Position numbers and translations under genes: made by a program
Shown here: positions 1-11,925 of the stretch, piece by piece
Layout of the letters: each line of letters starts with the position of its first letter
Position numbering within the stretch: position 1 is the stretch's first letter
The notes under the pieces: generated by a model
Seen by the model: only the letters and a program-made list of their open reading frames with translations
Database searches by the model: none
Told to the model about the DNA's origin: nothing
Source: Prunella strophiata
Taxonomy: Eukaryota; Chordata; Aves; Passeriformes; Prunellidae
Reading direction: 5' to 3'
DNA length: 64,000 nucleotides
Assembly: GCA_036583965.1 (NCBI GenBank)
Contig: JAZBQD010000017.1
Span: 28,926,385 to 28,990,384, forward strand

Positions 1-2624
1 AGGGAGACAGCAGGAAGAAGGAACCTTTATGTCTCCAACTAGGAGCATCCACCCCATTTGCTCTGCAGATGGAAAGTACACCTCAGGCAGCCCTGCCTGC
101 GACAGGAAAATGAGGATGACTATCCTGCATCCTTGTTGGTTCCTACACACAGATATCTACACCATATATCACAAGGAACTTTTTGTTTAGCCAGAGCACA
201 GGAAGCAGCAGACTGTGCTGCTACAGCGAAACAGCTCCCTCATGTTGGAGGGAAAGGAGATGACTGCAGACTTCCTCCTTTTTGTATTTTAGAACCTCTC
301 AACTAATATCCCTACTGTGTCTGACACCAGACCAGTCATTTAAACTCTCTGTCTCAGTTCAACCACTTGCCTTTTCATCCCATCTCAATCATGGACAGTG
401 AAATAGTCCACAGGCACTGACTGGACAGTTCCACATTTACGTGATCAGCGCTGGGTTTACTGTCACAGGCTGCTCTGCTATTTGCTCCTAGGACAAGCCC
501 AGGATAGCAATCAAGTGAAATCTTCCTTCCAAGCCCTAAGACACTGACACACTCTCACCACAGGTCCTTTCCCTCACCTTAAATGCTTTTTTCCTTTGAA
601 CCCACATTTTTCTTAAAATGTATTTAATATTTTTAAATCTGTTTCCAAGTCATCCAGAAATGCTAACAGCAAAATTCCATCTTGTTACTCAGGCTTAGTA
701 TCAAGACTCCTGAGATGTTCTGTCCAATAGTCCTAATGAGAGGTTTAAGATGCAACTGATGCCAAATTGAGGACTATCAAAGGCCCAAGAGGCTGCACAA
801 TGAACTCCCATGATGTGGTTATGGAACTGGGTGCCCAGATACTCCAAGTAACCTTGATACCAACCTTCCTGATAAGTGAACATCTATCCCTCCTTTATTA
901 TCTTGTCTGCCCTTACAGTTACATCTTTACAGAGCAGTATCAGATCTTGTTTATTCTCTAGTACCTATTAAGCTATCTTTCTTTAAGCTTTAAGAAGCTG
1001 CTGCAGCTGTTTTTAGGAATACCTAAGCTAAGAATGAAAAAACAACATGAAAATATCAGTGCGGGCAGTTTTGGATTTCGTGGGTTTTTTGTTTTTTTTG
1101 GGGTTTTTTTATCATCCTTGTAAACACTGATACACTGGATTTTCTAGCACAGCTCCAGTGTCACAGAATTATTAAGTCTTGTGCTTAAGCACAGGTGCTT
1201 CTCCTTGTGCCCACTAGGTAGAAACAGGATTAGGGGCTGGCATTCATATAATCATAGGCTAAGTTTTGAAGCAGTTTTCTTCAGTGCATGTTAATGATGT
1301 ATGTCCATGTCAAGAATCATTGCAGAAACATGACCTGCCAGAATTTCAGTATCATGTTTGCAGACAACAGCTAAGGTGGTGTAAAGAGAAAGATGAAGCA
1401 ATCAGAGTATAAGAAAAACAGCTGTTACTAATTTGCACCACACCTGTAGAGCCCTTGGCACAGACCAAGACTCAACACTGTGCCCTCTGCACAAATCCTA
1501 TCAAAAGGCAGTAGTCCTGCCTGAGAGTCCCATATCAGAAATGTGGGGGAGGAGGGACAGAGATGTAAACAGGGACACTATGCCCAGCACAGAAGATAAA
1601 AGGGAAACAGTACCATAATTGGGACTAATTTCCAATTTTCTCCTTTGTGGTTTTTTAGGAGTGAAGAGCAACTATATCTGACAGCTACATGTTTGGTAAG
1701 AGTCTGGAGAAGGGGAAAGCAAAGATTGCAGACCCTAAGCTGGTGGCTTAGGGTGGCAAGAATTCCAGGAAGAGGTGAGTCAAAGCACCAGTAATTCTTG
1801 GTAGTGAGTGGAGGAGGAGATTATCTGGCATTCTGTAGTTACTGAAACCATGGAGGTGGATAGAAGCATACAGTGAGAGATAAAAAGAAGCAGGAAGGGT
1901 ATATCCCAAAGGACAGCTGCAAGATGAACCAGAACAACAAGTACCTTAGCTTAAAAATGCAGAAGAAAACAGGGGACATGAGAGCAATCAGTCATAGAGA
2001 CAGCTTGCAAAGACTCTGGGCAATCAGATTCCAGGCTGGGAGAGAGTAAACAGAAAGAATAAAAAATAGCAGTATAAAAGAAGTGGATTATTAAAAGGCA
2101 GGGCAGTGAAACATATAAAAGAGAGGAAAGAGAAATCTGGGAGCCTGTGAGATACAAGACAGCATCCAGATCTGATGAACCAAGCATGTATATTCTGTGG
2201 CTGTTCATTTAAGAGTTAAAAACTTACAAGGGTGGAAATTTTATTAACAACAAGAAACAACAACAAAACAAAAACAATACAAAAAAAACCCCAACAAACC
2301 AAAAAATAAACCAACAAAAAAAAAAACCCAAATCCACAAAAAAAACACCACAAAACCAACAACAACAAACAAACAAACCAAAGAGCCCCAACCCCAACAA
2401 CAAAACCCAAAAAACAAACAAAAAAAGAAAAAAAAAACCCCAAAACAGAACCAAATGAAATCCCCTTTACAAACTAGCTCATGGAAGAGAAAAGCTAACT
2501 GCCGGGAAGGAGAGAAAAAGCCTAGCTCCCTCTTGGTTATAATTCCAGCTACCATTCCTACTTCATAATTGTTTACAAACCCACCCCCTCAAATGGCTGC
2601 TCAGCTAGGTAAAACGTGCATTAC
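1..2624 (-). other. Downstream intron of TRABD2A (partial)
   Basis: This is sequence 3' of the last visible TIKI exon. I see no exon resembling the TIKI C-terminal tail and no recognisable transposable element. It holds a short T/G-rich stretch at about 1080-1108 and a long A/C-only block at 2244-2455. A canonical AATAAA on the minus strand lies at 2245-2240, about 375 bases beyond the in-frame stop that would be used if the exon at 2625-2715 were not spliced onward. Confidence 0.6.
2244..2455. repeat. A/C-only low-complexity block
   Basis: For about 210 bases the plus strand is made almost entirely of A and C, in irregular AAC, AAAC and CCAA units with A runs up to 11. It is not a simple tandem repeat with one unit. 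Read as the TRABD2A transcript (minus strand), it is G/U-rich and has G runs at 2441-2438, 2408-2406, 2395-2392 and 2389-2386, enough for a weak G-quadruplex with one long loop. The ORFs of 75-103 codons that overlap it are composition artefacts. Confidence 0.9.
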
Positions 2625-2715
2625 TTGTTGATGGCTTGTCCAGCTGGAGTGTGTTCTACCTCGTACCCTTCTCTCCTCAAAACATCAATCACTGTGTTGT
2701 TGCCCATGAAGTGAC
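2625..2715 (-). CDS. TRABD2A: TRABD2A internal exon with the GX2H histidine (91 bp, phase 1/2)
   Basis: The acceptor reads CTTTTAACTGCAG and the exon opens with GT, completing the split glycine, then [16 protein letters not shown] and [13 protein letters not shown], with AA left over for a lysine codon. The histidine completes GAGH, the second metal-site motif. NNT is a potential glycosylation site. The donor is GTAATG, usable but weaker than the other two. If the intron is not removed, the frame gives one lysine and then TAA at 2623-2621. In the TIKI family the next exon encodes a basic, low-complexity tail and a C-terminal hydrophobic anchor; nothing of that kind is visible in 1-2624, so that exon should lie outside the window. 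Confidence 0.9.
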
Positions 2716-2961
2716 CTGCAGTTAAAAGAAAAATGACATCAGAACTCACCAATCACATGGAAAGAGGGAGAAGAACAACAAAGTCCTTCCTCATCACAGG
2801 AGGTGTGCCACACTCAAGGCAGGCAGGGTTTTTTCACTCCCCATCAACATGCACCAGAAACACACGATCTCTAATGAGTGATTGCTGAACTTTCCCAAGG
2901 TCACTGCAATTACTACATTCTGCCTTTCTAAAATGCAGATGTGATTGCAATTACTCTGGTC

Positions 2962-3125
2962 CCACAGGTTGCTGCCCAGGGAGGTGGTGGAGTCACCATC
3001 CCTGGAAGTGTTTAAGGGAAGAGTGAGAGTGTCACTTAGAGCTGTGGTCTAGTTGGCATGGTGGTGATTGGTCAAAGGCTGGACTTTATCATCTCAGACG
3101 TCTTTTTCAACCTAACTGACTCTGT
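2962..3125 (+). mobile_element. CR1 LINE 3' tail fragment
   Basis: The stretch follows the usual CR1 end: GTTGCTGCCCAGGGAGGTGG, then GGAGTCACCATCCCTGGAAG, a diverged GGTTGGACT-like segment, TTTTTCAACCTAACTGAC and a terminal CTCTGTGATTAT. It is heavily 5'-truncated, as most CR1 copies are, and noncoding. Confidence 0.85.
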
Positions 3126-3585
3126 GATTATCAGGCCATTGTGGATTACTTGAGGGAATAAGAGATGAAATTTGGACACCCCGTTCAAGAGCAGCAGTGA
3201 GTCTATCACTGGTGGAGATGCAAAGAAGGTCAGAATCCGGCCACATGTTAACACTCTCCACTCTGAAAGCCAATGACTTAGATCATCAAACTGATCAACT
3301 TCTTCATTATATGCCACTCAGGCCAGAAACTTGACCTCAGCCATGCTGATGAAAGGACTTAGTTTTAGAAGGACTTAGATAGTTGTGCCCTAATTCTGTG
3401 ATTTACATCTCTACTCCATTCTCAGACAGCTATTGTGGCTGGTAAGATTGTATTTTGGCATCATAGTGAATAAATGACTACTCAAAGACTGCAGGAGCTT
3501 TCCTGACTGTATGCTCTGCTCACAGAGTATCTTCCACCATCACTCTAACCTGTCATTAGACCAGGCTGCTGAGAAGCAGAAGAAA

Positions 3586-3618
3586 GAGAGAACAAAGAGA
3601 GAACAAAGAGAGAACAAA
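3586..3618. repeat. Tandem repeat (GAGAGAACAAA)x3
   Basis: Three perfect 11-bp copies in a row, purine-rich on the plus strand. It is a small minisatellite within the intron. Confidence 0.9.
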
Positions 3619-5100
3619 GGCCTTGCACACTCTCTCATGGATCCAGCTTTCATAAACATTTCTTCATTTAACAGCCAAATTAAATTGGCCTTCAGCAAAT
3701 TACTCATTAGAGTGATTCCTTGCTTCTGCAGATGTACACAGTGCTAAAACTGATAAGCAACTCCAGAAGAACTGTTTTCTGATAATACTGTTCATAAATA
3801 CATGGCAATAGAACCAACAGAATGATTCTAGTAGCCAGGGAAAGCAAGAAGTTATAAAGAGAATTCTAACAGTGCTGAGAATATCAGGAGAGTAAACATA
3901 AGGGATTCATGACTTTTCATTCCAAAAGGGGCTGAATGAACTGGAGTACAAAAATTCCAGTTGCTCATGCCACAACAACAAACTGCTTAAGGCATGAGTT
4001 GGATGATACCATTTGAGCACAAGATGAGCTTTCCCCCAGAGCCTAACAGCACAAACCAATCTAGCTCAAATGAAACCTTTTAGCTGAACACTGCAATGCA
4101 CACCCATTTGGTGCCATATTTTCTCACACAGTAACTGGATTTTGCCCCACATCCTCAGATTAAATTTTGTCTTCAGAAGGAGCAAAGCTTATGTACCATT
4201 ATGTTGACCTAACCTAACACTGATGGTATCTGTTGCTTCCCGATGGCTCAGCTCCAGGTACAGTTAAGCAAGAATTCTGTCAAGTCAGCAAAAAAGACCA
4301 GATGCAGCAGGGAACAGGAATGACTGTAATGAAATATTGTAATTGAGTAAAATTAGCTACTGTAAAACAAACACTACGTATATAAGATGCCAGACCTAGT
4401 TTCCATCTCTCACCTTTAACACAGAGGAAAGGTATGTGCAAAGGGAAGGGGAGAGGGATTCATTCTTCCTTCCCTACCTCCACACAGCAGAGGAAGGGGT
4501 GCTTTGAAAGGGTGATCCATTCCTTGCAAATGACAGGGAGGTAGGACACGTTGGACTTGTAGAGAAGTGCCTCTCAACTGACAAGGATAGGGGCAATGTA
4601 TATTCCAAGTTCAGATGAGGCATTCACCTCATGCAGGCAAAGATGCATGAGCCAAATCTCATCTTCAGAAGTGAAAAGCAGTGCCAAGTCTCTGAAGTCA
4701 TATTTTCCTAATCCAAATCTTTCAGGAGGAAAGGGACAAGACATAAAGATAAGCAATCTATAGGGAATGTATGGTCTTAAAATAATTTTCCTCGAGCCAG
4801 TTTAAGAGCTTACTGTTACATGGATTTCATGTGTGAGTGAGCTACTGAATAGCTGCTCACAGCACACCATTAAATGTACAACTCCTCCATCAATCTGCAG
4901 TCATCCTTGCTCAGAGTAGTGATTTAGAGTGGAATGTAGGAAATCACTGTAGCACGTGGATGAATCCCATTTCAATCAGTCAACCTGCTTGAGTGATTTT
5001 CTGTAGCTGGGCTCTTTATTTTTAATTTAATTTAATGCAGTGATAAGAATATATTTTTTATCACAATTATCTGTACATTCATGGTGTGCCTTTGCTCATT

Positions 5101-5114
5101 GTTGCCAAGGCAAT
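5101..5114. promoter_or_regulatory. RFX X-box-like near-palindrome
   Basis: GTTGCCAAGGCAAT differs from the near-palindromic RFX X-box GTTGCCATGGCAAC at one central base and the last base. It sits in an AT-rich intronic stretch with a 7-bp inverted repeat (GTGATAA...TTATCAC, 5040-5064) about 40 bases away. Binding is an inference from the motif alone. Confidence 0.35.
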
Positions 5115-8100
5115 GAGTTATGTCTGCACGTGAGAGAAAAATTATGTGCTAATATTGTGCAAAAGAGAACAGACCAAATGAATAAATATGTGTAAAACAG
5201 ATGCATACAAATACAAACAGGCATGGGATATTAGATTGTTCACAAGACATGATCAATCAGGAGCCACTCAGGCTAGGAACATAAAGGGTTGGGTGATGCA
5301 GTATTCACTATCTAAAAGGTGGGCCATTCACTCTTCATGAGACAGAGCTTGTTTGTGGCCCAGAGGATCTACAGGTTCAAATGAGTAAGATGGAAAATTT
5401 AAAAAGTGGCAGAAGGGTGAGGGTTTGAGGTACAGGAGCCCATCAGGAGCCTCTCTAGAGTCAGAACTTCTGACTGGTTACTGGGGACCAACACAAAAAG
5501 CACTCAGTGTTGTATGAGTGATGAGATTGGCAAAAACAACGGTAAGAAACACAAGAAAGAGTCACTCCCCACGGTTTAAGATGAAGCAGCTATTGCTGCA
5601 GGGGAGACTTGGATGATAAGTCACGTGACAGGGTGCAGGCCTCTTTCACCTGTTTCCTATTTTAGCCTAACACACTTGAATGCTCCCCAAAAGAAAGACC
5701 CTTGGCTCTGTCCTATCAGAAAGCCTGCTCTTTTCTTTCTGTACATAGCCCTGCATTATCCTCACACCACTAGGTGAAGAGATGCCTCCAAGAGGTCAAT
5801 TTACTCTGGCAGGGGGTGGGGAGTCATGAATCTTTATTCTTCTGTGTTCAAGCTCAAAGAGAAACTAAGAATCTGTTGTGTGGACCAGCTCAGCCATGCA
5901 CTCTACTGGAGAGTAAATAAGACCCAGGCCTTTAATCTGCACTGAAAGGAGATGGCATGCAGGGACCACAACAGGCAATATGCTCAAAGAACAACGCAGT
6001 TTGACCAATGTGCACTTGCAGACTTGACCAGGCATTGTGTGCTTCTGACCTTCCTCAGCAGCCATACCCAATCCTGCAGAACACAGGCTCCTACTACTGC
6101 CCTGAAACCTGTGTCTCCTGCTTGCAGCCTTTAATGTCAGCGCTTGCAGAGCTGCTTCTATAACCGTGCCAGTTCAGGTAAGTTTTATCTGGATGACTGT
6201 GGGTTTCAGCAGAGATTGTTGAACCCAAATTTGAGCCACTGTGAGTCTGAAATATTTCTGCATCTAGCAAAAGGAACTAGGAAATATTGCAAGACAAATG
6301 TTCTATTTCTGTTAATAAATTTTAATTTTTCACTGAAACCAAGTCTGTAAAACTCATGAAAACTATACTCCTCTCTGAATTTCAATAAAATTGACTATTA
6401 CAAGCAGATTAATAAAGTTCTTTGACCTCTTAGAGTTGTGTAAAAGGAAACCCCCAAGTATACATAATTCTGTGTTTTCTTTAATAGAAAGATGACACTT
6501 CCCATCTGCCCCAAAAGCATGTCAAGAACTCACCATTTACAAACATCCCAAGACAATGAATCACTGGACATATATGTAAAGTCACCAAACTGTTTGTTAG
6601 GAAACCTGATCTTGACTGCTGACTCCCAAGATGTTATGGGAACAACTAAAGCACAGAATTATAGCACTGCAATCACAAAACAGCACAAATTTGTCCACCC
6701 ACTGGAGACATCATAAAGTTGGATGTTTATTTGGACTACAAGTACTCAAATGGACTTCTGGTGCCAGAGACTCTATGCGTCACTGAAACAAATACTTTCA
6801 AGAAAGTTTCAGAGGTATGCATCTTACAATTATTTAGAAACTTCCTGGAAATGCCTATGGAAATTATCATCTGCATTCATTCTTCATAATTTTGTCTTTA
6901 ACATAAACACAGTTATACTTTTTAAGTACACACTGGGATGCAGAACTTGGAGTAATTTTAACCCAGCTAGTACAATTCTGGAGGAAAAAAAGCTAGACAC
7001 AATATTTATTATGATCCAAAGCAACAGAAGGAAAGCAGGTGATGTGATCAATTAAATTACAAATCACTTTCCTTCATACATATGCTTTCTGCACACACTT
7101 TTCAAGAGGAAAACACTGTTTTCAAGCATGAGTACGATACACCCAGTTGTAGCGAGCTCACACTTCACTTCTCCCAGAATCAGGAGGAGGAAACTTTGCA
7201 CAGTTACATTAGATAATCCAAGCAACACATGGAAAACAGAGATCAGTCATAAGTGGCTGGAATTCCAAATCTGACATTTAAGTGTATCAAATGCAAAACA
7301 TGTAATATTAAATCCAGTAAATTCTCACTTCTCACAGTATTTCCAAGTCCAGAAAAGTCCAGGTACCAGAATAGAAACCAAAGGACAAAGAGCATGGCAG
7401 TCTCACAAATTTAATACAGGAAGAAGGAAATGACAAAGATTGAAAGGGATGAGGTGGCACTAGTGATGCTGTAAGTCAACTTAAATAATCCCTGAATTCA
7501 CATTAGGTGTAAGAGTATAAGGATGTTGCACTAAAACAGTTCTGCAGGCTTGCAGGTCAAATCCCATACAAACAGCCCTCCCTTGCCCTCCTGTATTTTT
7601 CAGACTGCAGACCACCAAACAAAATCCTTCCTTTGATTACTTACAAGATGAAATATTAATGAGATACTACTCCATAAACTTCAAACCCAGGTTTTATCCT
7701 ACTGAGACTATGATAAGTGTTTGTCCACAAAAACATGATTTCCTGGAAACCTTTTACTAGTACAAAGCCTTAGTGGACCATACTTCACTACTCTTGAACC
7801 AAACAGGAAAATCTGGTGGGTACAATTGCAGAACAGTGGTGTTCTCTATGCTCAAGAAATTACTTTCCCTAGACATGAAAAGGCTTAAAGAAAGTGCCTC
7901 AAATTCACTCAGGAGGAAAAAAATTTAATCTTCCATTTCTTCAAAAGTGATGTGGTTTGCTAATCAACTCACCTATGCAACTTCTCAAAGTAGTAGATGT
8001 TGTGCAAGTAGCTTTGTACAACATGGCAAAAATGGTCTAATACCATGGAAAAGAAGCATGTGGAGTTGGAATTTGCATGAGCCAAAATGAAGGCATTTTT

Positions 8101-9756
8101 CTTGTGAAAGATAAGGAGATATGAATCTACCTGTTTCTGTTGAAAATCAGGCCTCTTAAATGTAAGATGTGAGTGTTTTTTATCCAGGGATTCCCATTTT
8201 TACCCTTGGGCAAAGTAAAATATCCTGACAATCCCCAAAAATTGAAGTTAGAAAAAGCTTTTTCACTGATTTATAAGACTGAATTTATGACTAAATTAAC
8301 ACAGAACAAAAGTTTGCATGCCCATATTGCTTGTTCTGTAAAAAAATTATTCAAGAGAAACAGTTTATATGCAGACAGCCTTAGCTACTGGGTATCCATT
8401 TACTGAGAGTTTTCCTTAGGTTATGAGGCAAGAAGACCCTTACAGAGGTGCTATGCTAGCAGCCAGCACTATGTTACCAGTAAGGGAAGGAATTATATCC
8501 TTCAGTTTAATATCTGAGCTGCACTACTCACAGACACCTCTGCCACTGGACCTGCTCCCATTACGCACCACTCCTTCCTTTCCTGCAAAAAAGTTATTAA
8601 AGACTTGAAATTCCCCTAGCTCAAAACACTCATTGCATGATCAAAGATTTCCCACTTTAGCTGCCCAGTAAAGGCAGTAATGGGCAAACCCAGCACAGAT
8701 AAGACTGTCAGTACCTGAGCAGAAACAGCACAGTATTTTGGTCTGGCTGATTTTGACAGCTGCACTAATATATTAGAACAGAGGTTACTGCTTCTAATGG
8801 AGAAATGCAAAGCTTTCTTCATTTCTGTGTCAGAGATGTCAGGAGTAGTGCCCTTCATGTGAACCCTGGGGCGCTGGATGTGGGTCCTGCCTCCACACAA
8901 CATTATCTTTCCCCTTCAGGGGTTGTTGTTCTAATAAACCCTGTCATTAGCATTCTGAAGATTCAAAGAGCCTACTAAGGAAAACAGTCTCAAAGCTGCT
9001 GGGTTGTATCTGGTATTCTCAGATTACAGAGGTACAGGCACACCTTCAGGCACTCAGCCTTTCCTCCCACCCAAGGAAGTTAAAATGCTGCTGCATTCCA
9101 GAGACAGAAGCATGCAGGCAATCAGCAAGCCCTTTGAGCCCAGGGAGAAGTGAGGTGGCCCCACAGGACTCATTTAATCTGTTTTTTAAATCTATTTTAT
9201 CACTACGTTGTCTTCCTGCCCCTCCCACCAGCTTTTTTTTCACCTCCTCCAGGTTCCACAAATATTCACCCTCTTACAGACTTTTCATGAACTTACTCAT
9301 TACACATTTCAAATCTTTTACATGAGGCATAGGTAAATCTACATTCCCTGTGCAGCCCATATCTCCAATTCCAAATGTACTGATGGCAGCTTCCTATTTT
9401 ACATGGTGGATTCTGAATTCCCACCAAATTTCAAAGTAGTATCTCATTTCCCTGAGTAACCTTTGTATTCCCTTGGCAGTTTTTTGCTTGGTTTTGTTTT
9501 ATGGGTATAAACACACATACAAGCTGGACAGATACATCCTGGGCTTAGCACTGTTGACTGTTTTTTACACCCACTGCTGACAGATCCTTTCTCCCATCTT
9601 TTCTCACCCAGAGACAATAAATCTTGGTCTTCTTGCATAATTTCACATCTAAGGATTCCAGATGGAGGAGAAAATGTCAAGAAGTAAGACTGAACAGCTC
9701 TACATGGAAATAGCGCCACCTAACACATCACTCAGATTCAGCACACTTGCCCCTAG

Positions 9757-9930
9757 AATTTGTTTTGTTTTGGGTTTTTTGTGAGTTTTTTTTTTTCTTT
9801 TTTGTGGTGGTTTTTGTGGGTTGGTTTTTTTTTTTTTTTTTTTTTTGTTTCGTTGGCTTTTTTTTGTGTGTGTTTTCATTTGTTTGTTTGCTTGTTTGTT
9901 TTGTTTTGTGGGTTTTTTTTTCTTTTTGTA
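9757..9930. repeat. T/G-rich low-complexity block
   Basis: About 170 bases consist almost only of T and G on the plus strand, with T runs up to 22 and GTTT, TTTG and GTGG units. It is the same composition as 2244-2455 in the opposite orientation. The ORFs of 86 and 109 codons crossing it have no protein meaning. Confidence 0.9.
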
Positions 9931-10067
9931 ACATAAGGATTGATGGAAAAGGGTTTAGACATGCCTGTGTGGCACCTAAGGCTGACACAAAACTGACCTC
10001 TCACATCACAAGGACTGCCTCAAAACCTACAGAAGCTGAAGGAAGCCATTTGGTGGACGACAGCAGA

Positions 10068-10091
10068 CTGGGATAACCATTGTTATCCCAG
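10068..10091. repeat. Perfect 10-bp hairpin with 4-base loop
   Basis: CTGGGATAAC at 10068-10077 is the exact reverse complement of GTTATCCCAG at 10082-10091, separated by CATT. The flanks do not continue the pairing. No transposon or RNA family is recognised around it. Confidence 0.85.
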
Positions 10092-11099
10092 ATAACATTC
10101 TGTCTGGGAAAAAAAACAGTCAGTCCCTGGAGGTTTGACTCCATACAGTCTGACTAATGCCAAATAAACACATTTGTTATTTCCTTTAGTAATTAGAAGA
10201 AATGGTAGCTGAAGAAGTTCTCACCAATATCCTTTTTTCCTTTGTGTTAATGGCGGCTTACCAACATCCAATATACTTTAAAGGCTCAGAATGATGTTTT
10301 TTTTTCAGGAGCAAGGAAAAATAGCTCTAAGAGAAAAAGGAATTTTCCAGTGTTCTCAAGATTAAGAGGACCAGCTTCTAAGGTTGTCAAATCAGCCAGC
10401 CTCTCTCACTGAAGTCAGTAATTTCTTCCACAGGGATATAAGGAATCTTAGATCCCTCTCTACTTCTTATTCATGAACTGACACTTTGGAGTTTCTCAAC
10501 TGTTCAAAGAGGCAGGAGAGACTAGAGGGAATTTAAACTTGGCTCCTAGAAATCTGGCTTCAGCAGAGGTCTTGTCTGTCAAAATAAAGTCAAGATCTCA
10601 AGCCACTAAGTATGCTTCCTCCTACATAATAAAAAACCCAACACTTTTTTTTTTTTTTCTCTGTCTTATTCTTCAGCTCCTCCAAGAGAAACCATAAGTA
10701 AGCTACAGGAATAAAATGAAATAAAATGACCATGCTGAAGAAAAACCCATCTAGAACTGAATCTGGTTAGAAACATCAAGGGGAACATGGAATGCCTCTA
10801 CTGGCACATCAGCAGTAAACTGTAAACTAGGTAAATGTAATCTAAGCACTGAAGGGGGCAGAAGACCTGATGACAAAGAACGTGGAAAAGGCCAAGTACT
10901 AAATGTCTTTGTTACTTTATTTAGTGGTCAAACCAATCTTCAGGAATCTCAGGTTCCTGTGACTAGGGCGAAAGTCCAGGGACAAAGAAGGTTCACTATG
11001 GGTGGAGAAGGATCAGGTTAAGAAACATTGAAATAGACCAGCTATGTTCAAGCCCCTATAGGATACATCCAGAGAAACTGTGTTAGCCTGCTTAGTGTC

Positions 11100-11925
11100 A
11101 CCAAAGGCTACTCTCAATTACCTTCAAAAGGTCATGGCAAGTGGGGAAGGTTCCTGAGGACTGAAAGAAAGCAAGTATAACTCTTGACTTCAAGAAGCAC
11201 AGGAAGAAGGATCTAGGGAATTAAAAACTGCTCAGCCACACCTCTGTTCCTGGAGGGGGTGGTGGAATCACCTGCAGGTGAAATCAGCCTGCAAACTACT
11301 TCCAAATGTGTCAGCATTAAGCAAATGGCTGGGAGTGGTCAGTATGGATTTATCATGAGGGGAAACTTGGTTCATAAAATTCAGCAAATCAAGTTCTGCA
11401 CCTGGGCAGGAATAGCTTCAGGCACCACGACAGGATGAGCACCAACTGAAGACTAGTTTGGCAGAAAAAGATGGTGGCTATCAAGTTGGTGGCTATCAAG
11501 TAGGCCTTAAGCCAGCAAGGTGTCCTTGTAGCAAAGGCAGCCAGTGGCCCCCTGGGCTGTGTGAGGAGAAGTGCTGCCAGCAGATTGAGGGGGGTGATCC
11601 TTTCCTGCTCCTCAGCCCTGGTAACACATATCTGGGTCCATCCGCTGTCTAGCTCTGAGCTTCCCAGTTCAAAAGAGATGAGGACATACTGGAGAGAGTG
11701 CTGCAAAGAGCCACAAAGATGATGAAACAATTAGAACATGTGTAATTCTAGGAGAGGCTGAGACTATTCCACCTGGACAAGAGAAGGCTTGGGGGGCATA
11801 ACTTATGCATAAATACCTCATAGGAGGTTGCAAAATAGAGCAGAACTTTTCCCAGTAGTAATGTGCCATGAAAGGACAAGAGGCAATGGACAAAAACTGA
11901 TATTCAGGAAGTCCCACTTAAACAT
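11100..11925 (+). mobile_element. Old CR1 LINE copy, partial reverse transcriptase region and 3' part
   Basis: Diverged but collinear with CR1: the segment with TTGACTTCAAGAAGCACAGG and GGGAATTAAAAACTG, then GGGAGTGGTCAGTATGGATT with ATCATGAGGGGAAACTTGG (reverse transcriptase region). Next come the TGTCTAGCTCTGAGCTTCCC segment, TGGAGAGAGTGCTGCAAAGA, and GACAAGAGGCAATGGACAAA with TTCAGGAAGTCCCACTTAAA. Many stops and indels show it is long dead. It contains a 15-bp tandem duplication at 11473-11502 (14 of 15 matching). The 5' boundary is approximate. Confidence 0.75.

Noticed and set aside
2216..2555. Three minus-strand ORFs rich in F, L, C, V and G that look like membrane proteins
   Set aside because: They are translations of the A/C-only low-complexity block.
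2621..2623. TAA as the normal stop codon of the TIKI gene
   Set aside because: The family continues past this residue with a tail and anchor, and a GT donor sits exactly where the exon should end. Considered only as an alternative isoform.
9728..10076. ORFs rich in F/V or in K/T/N
   Set aside because: Translations of the T/G-rich low-complexity block.
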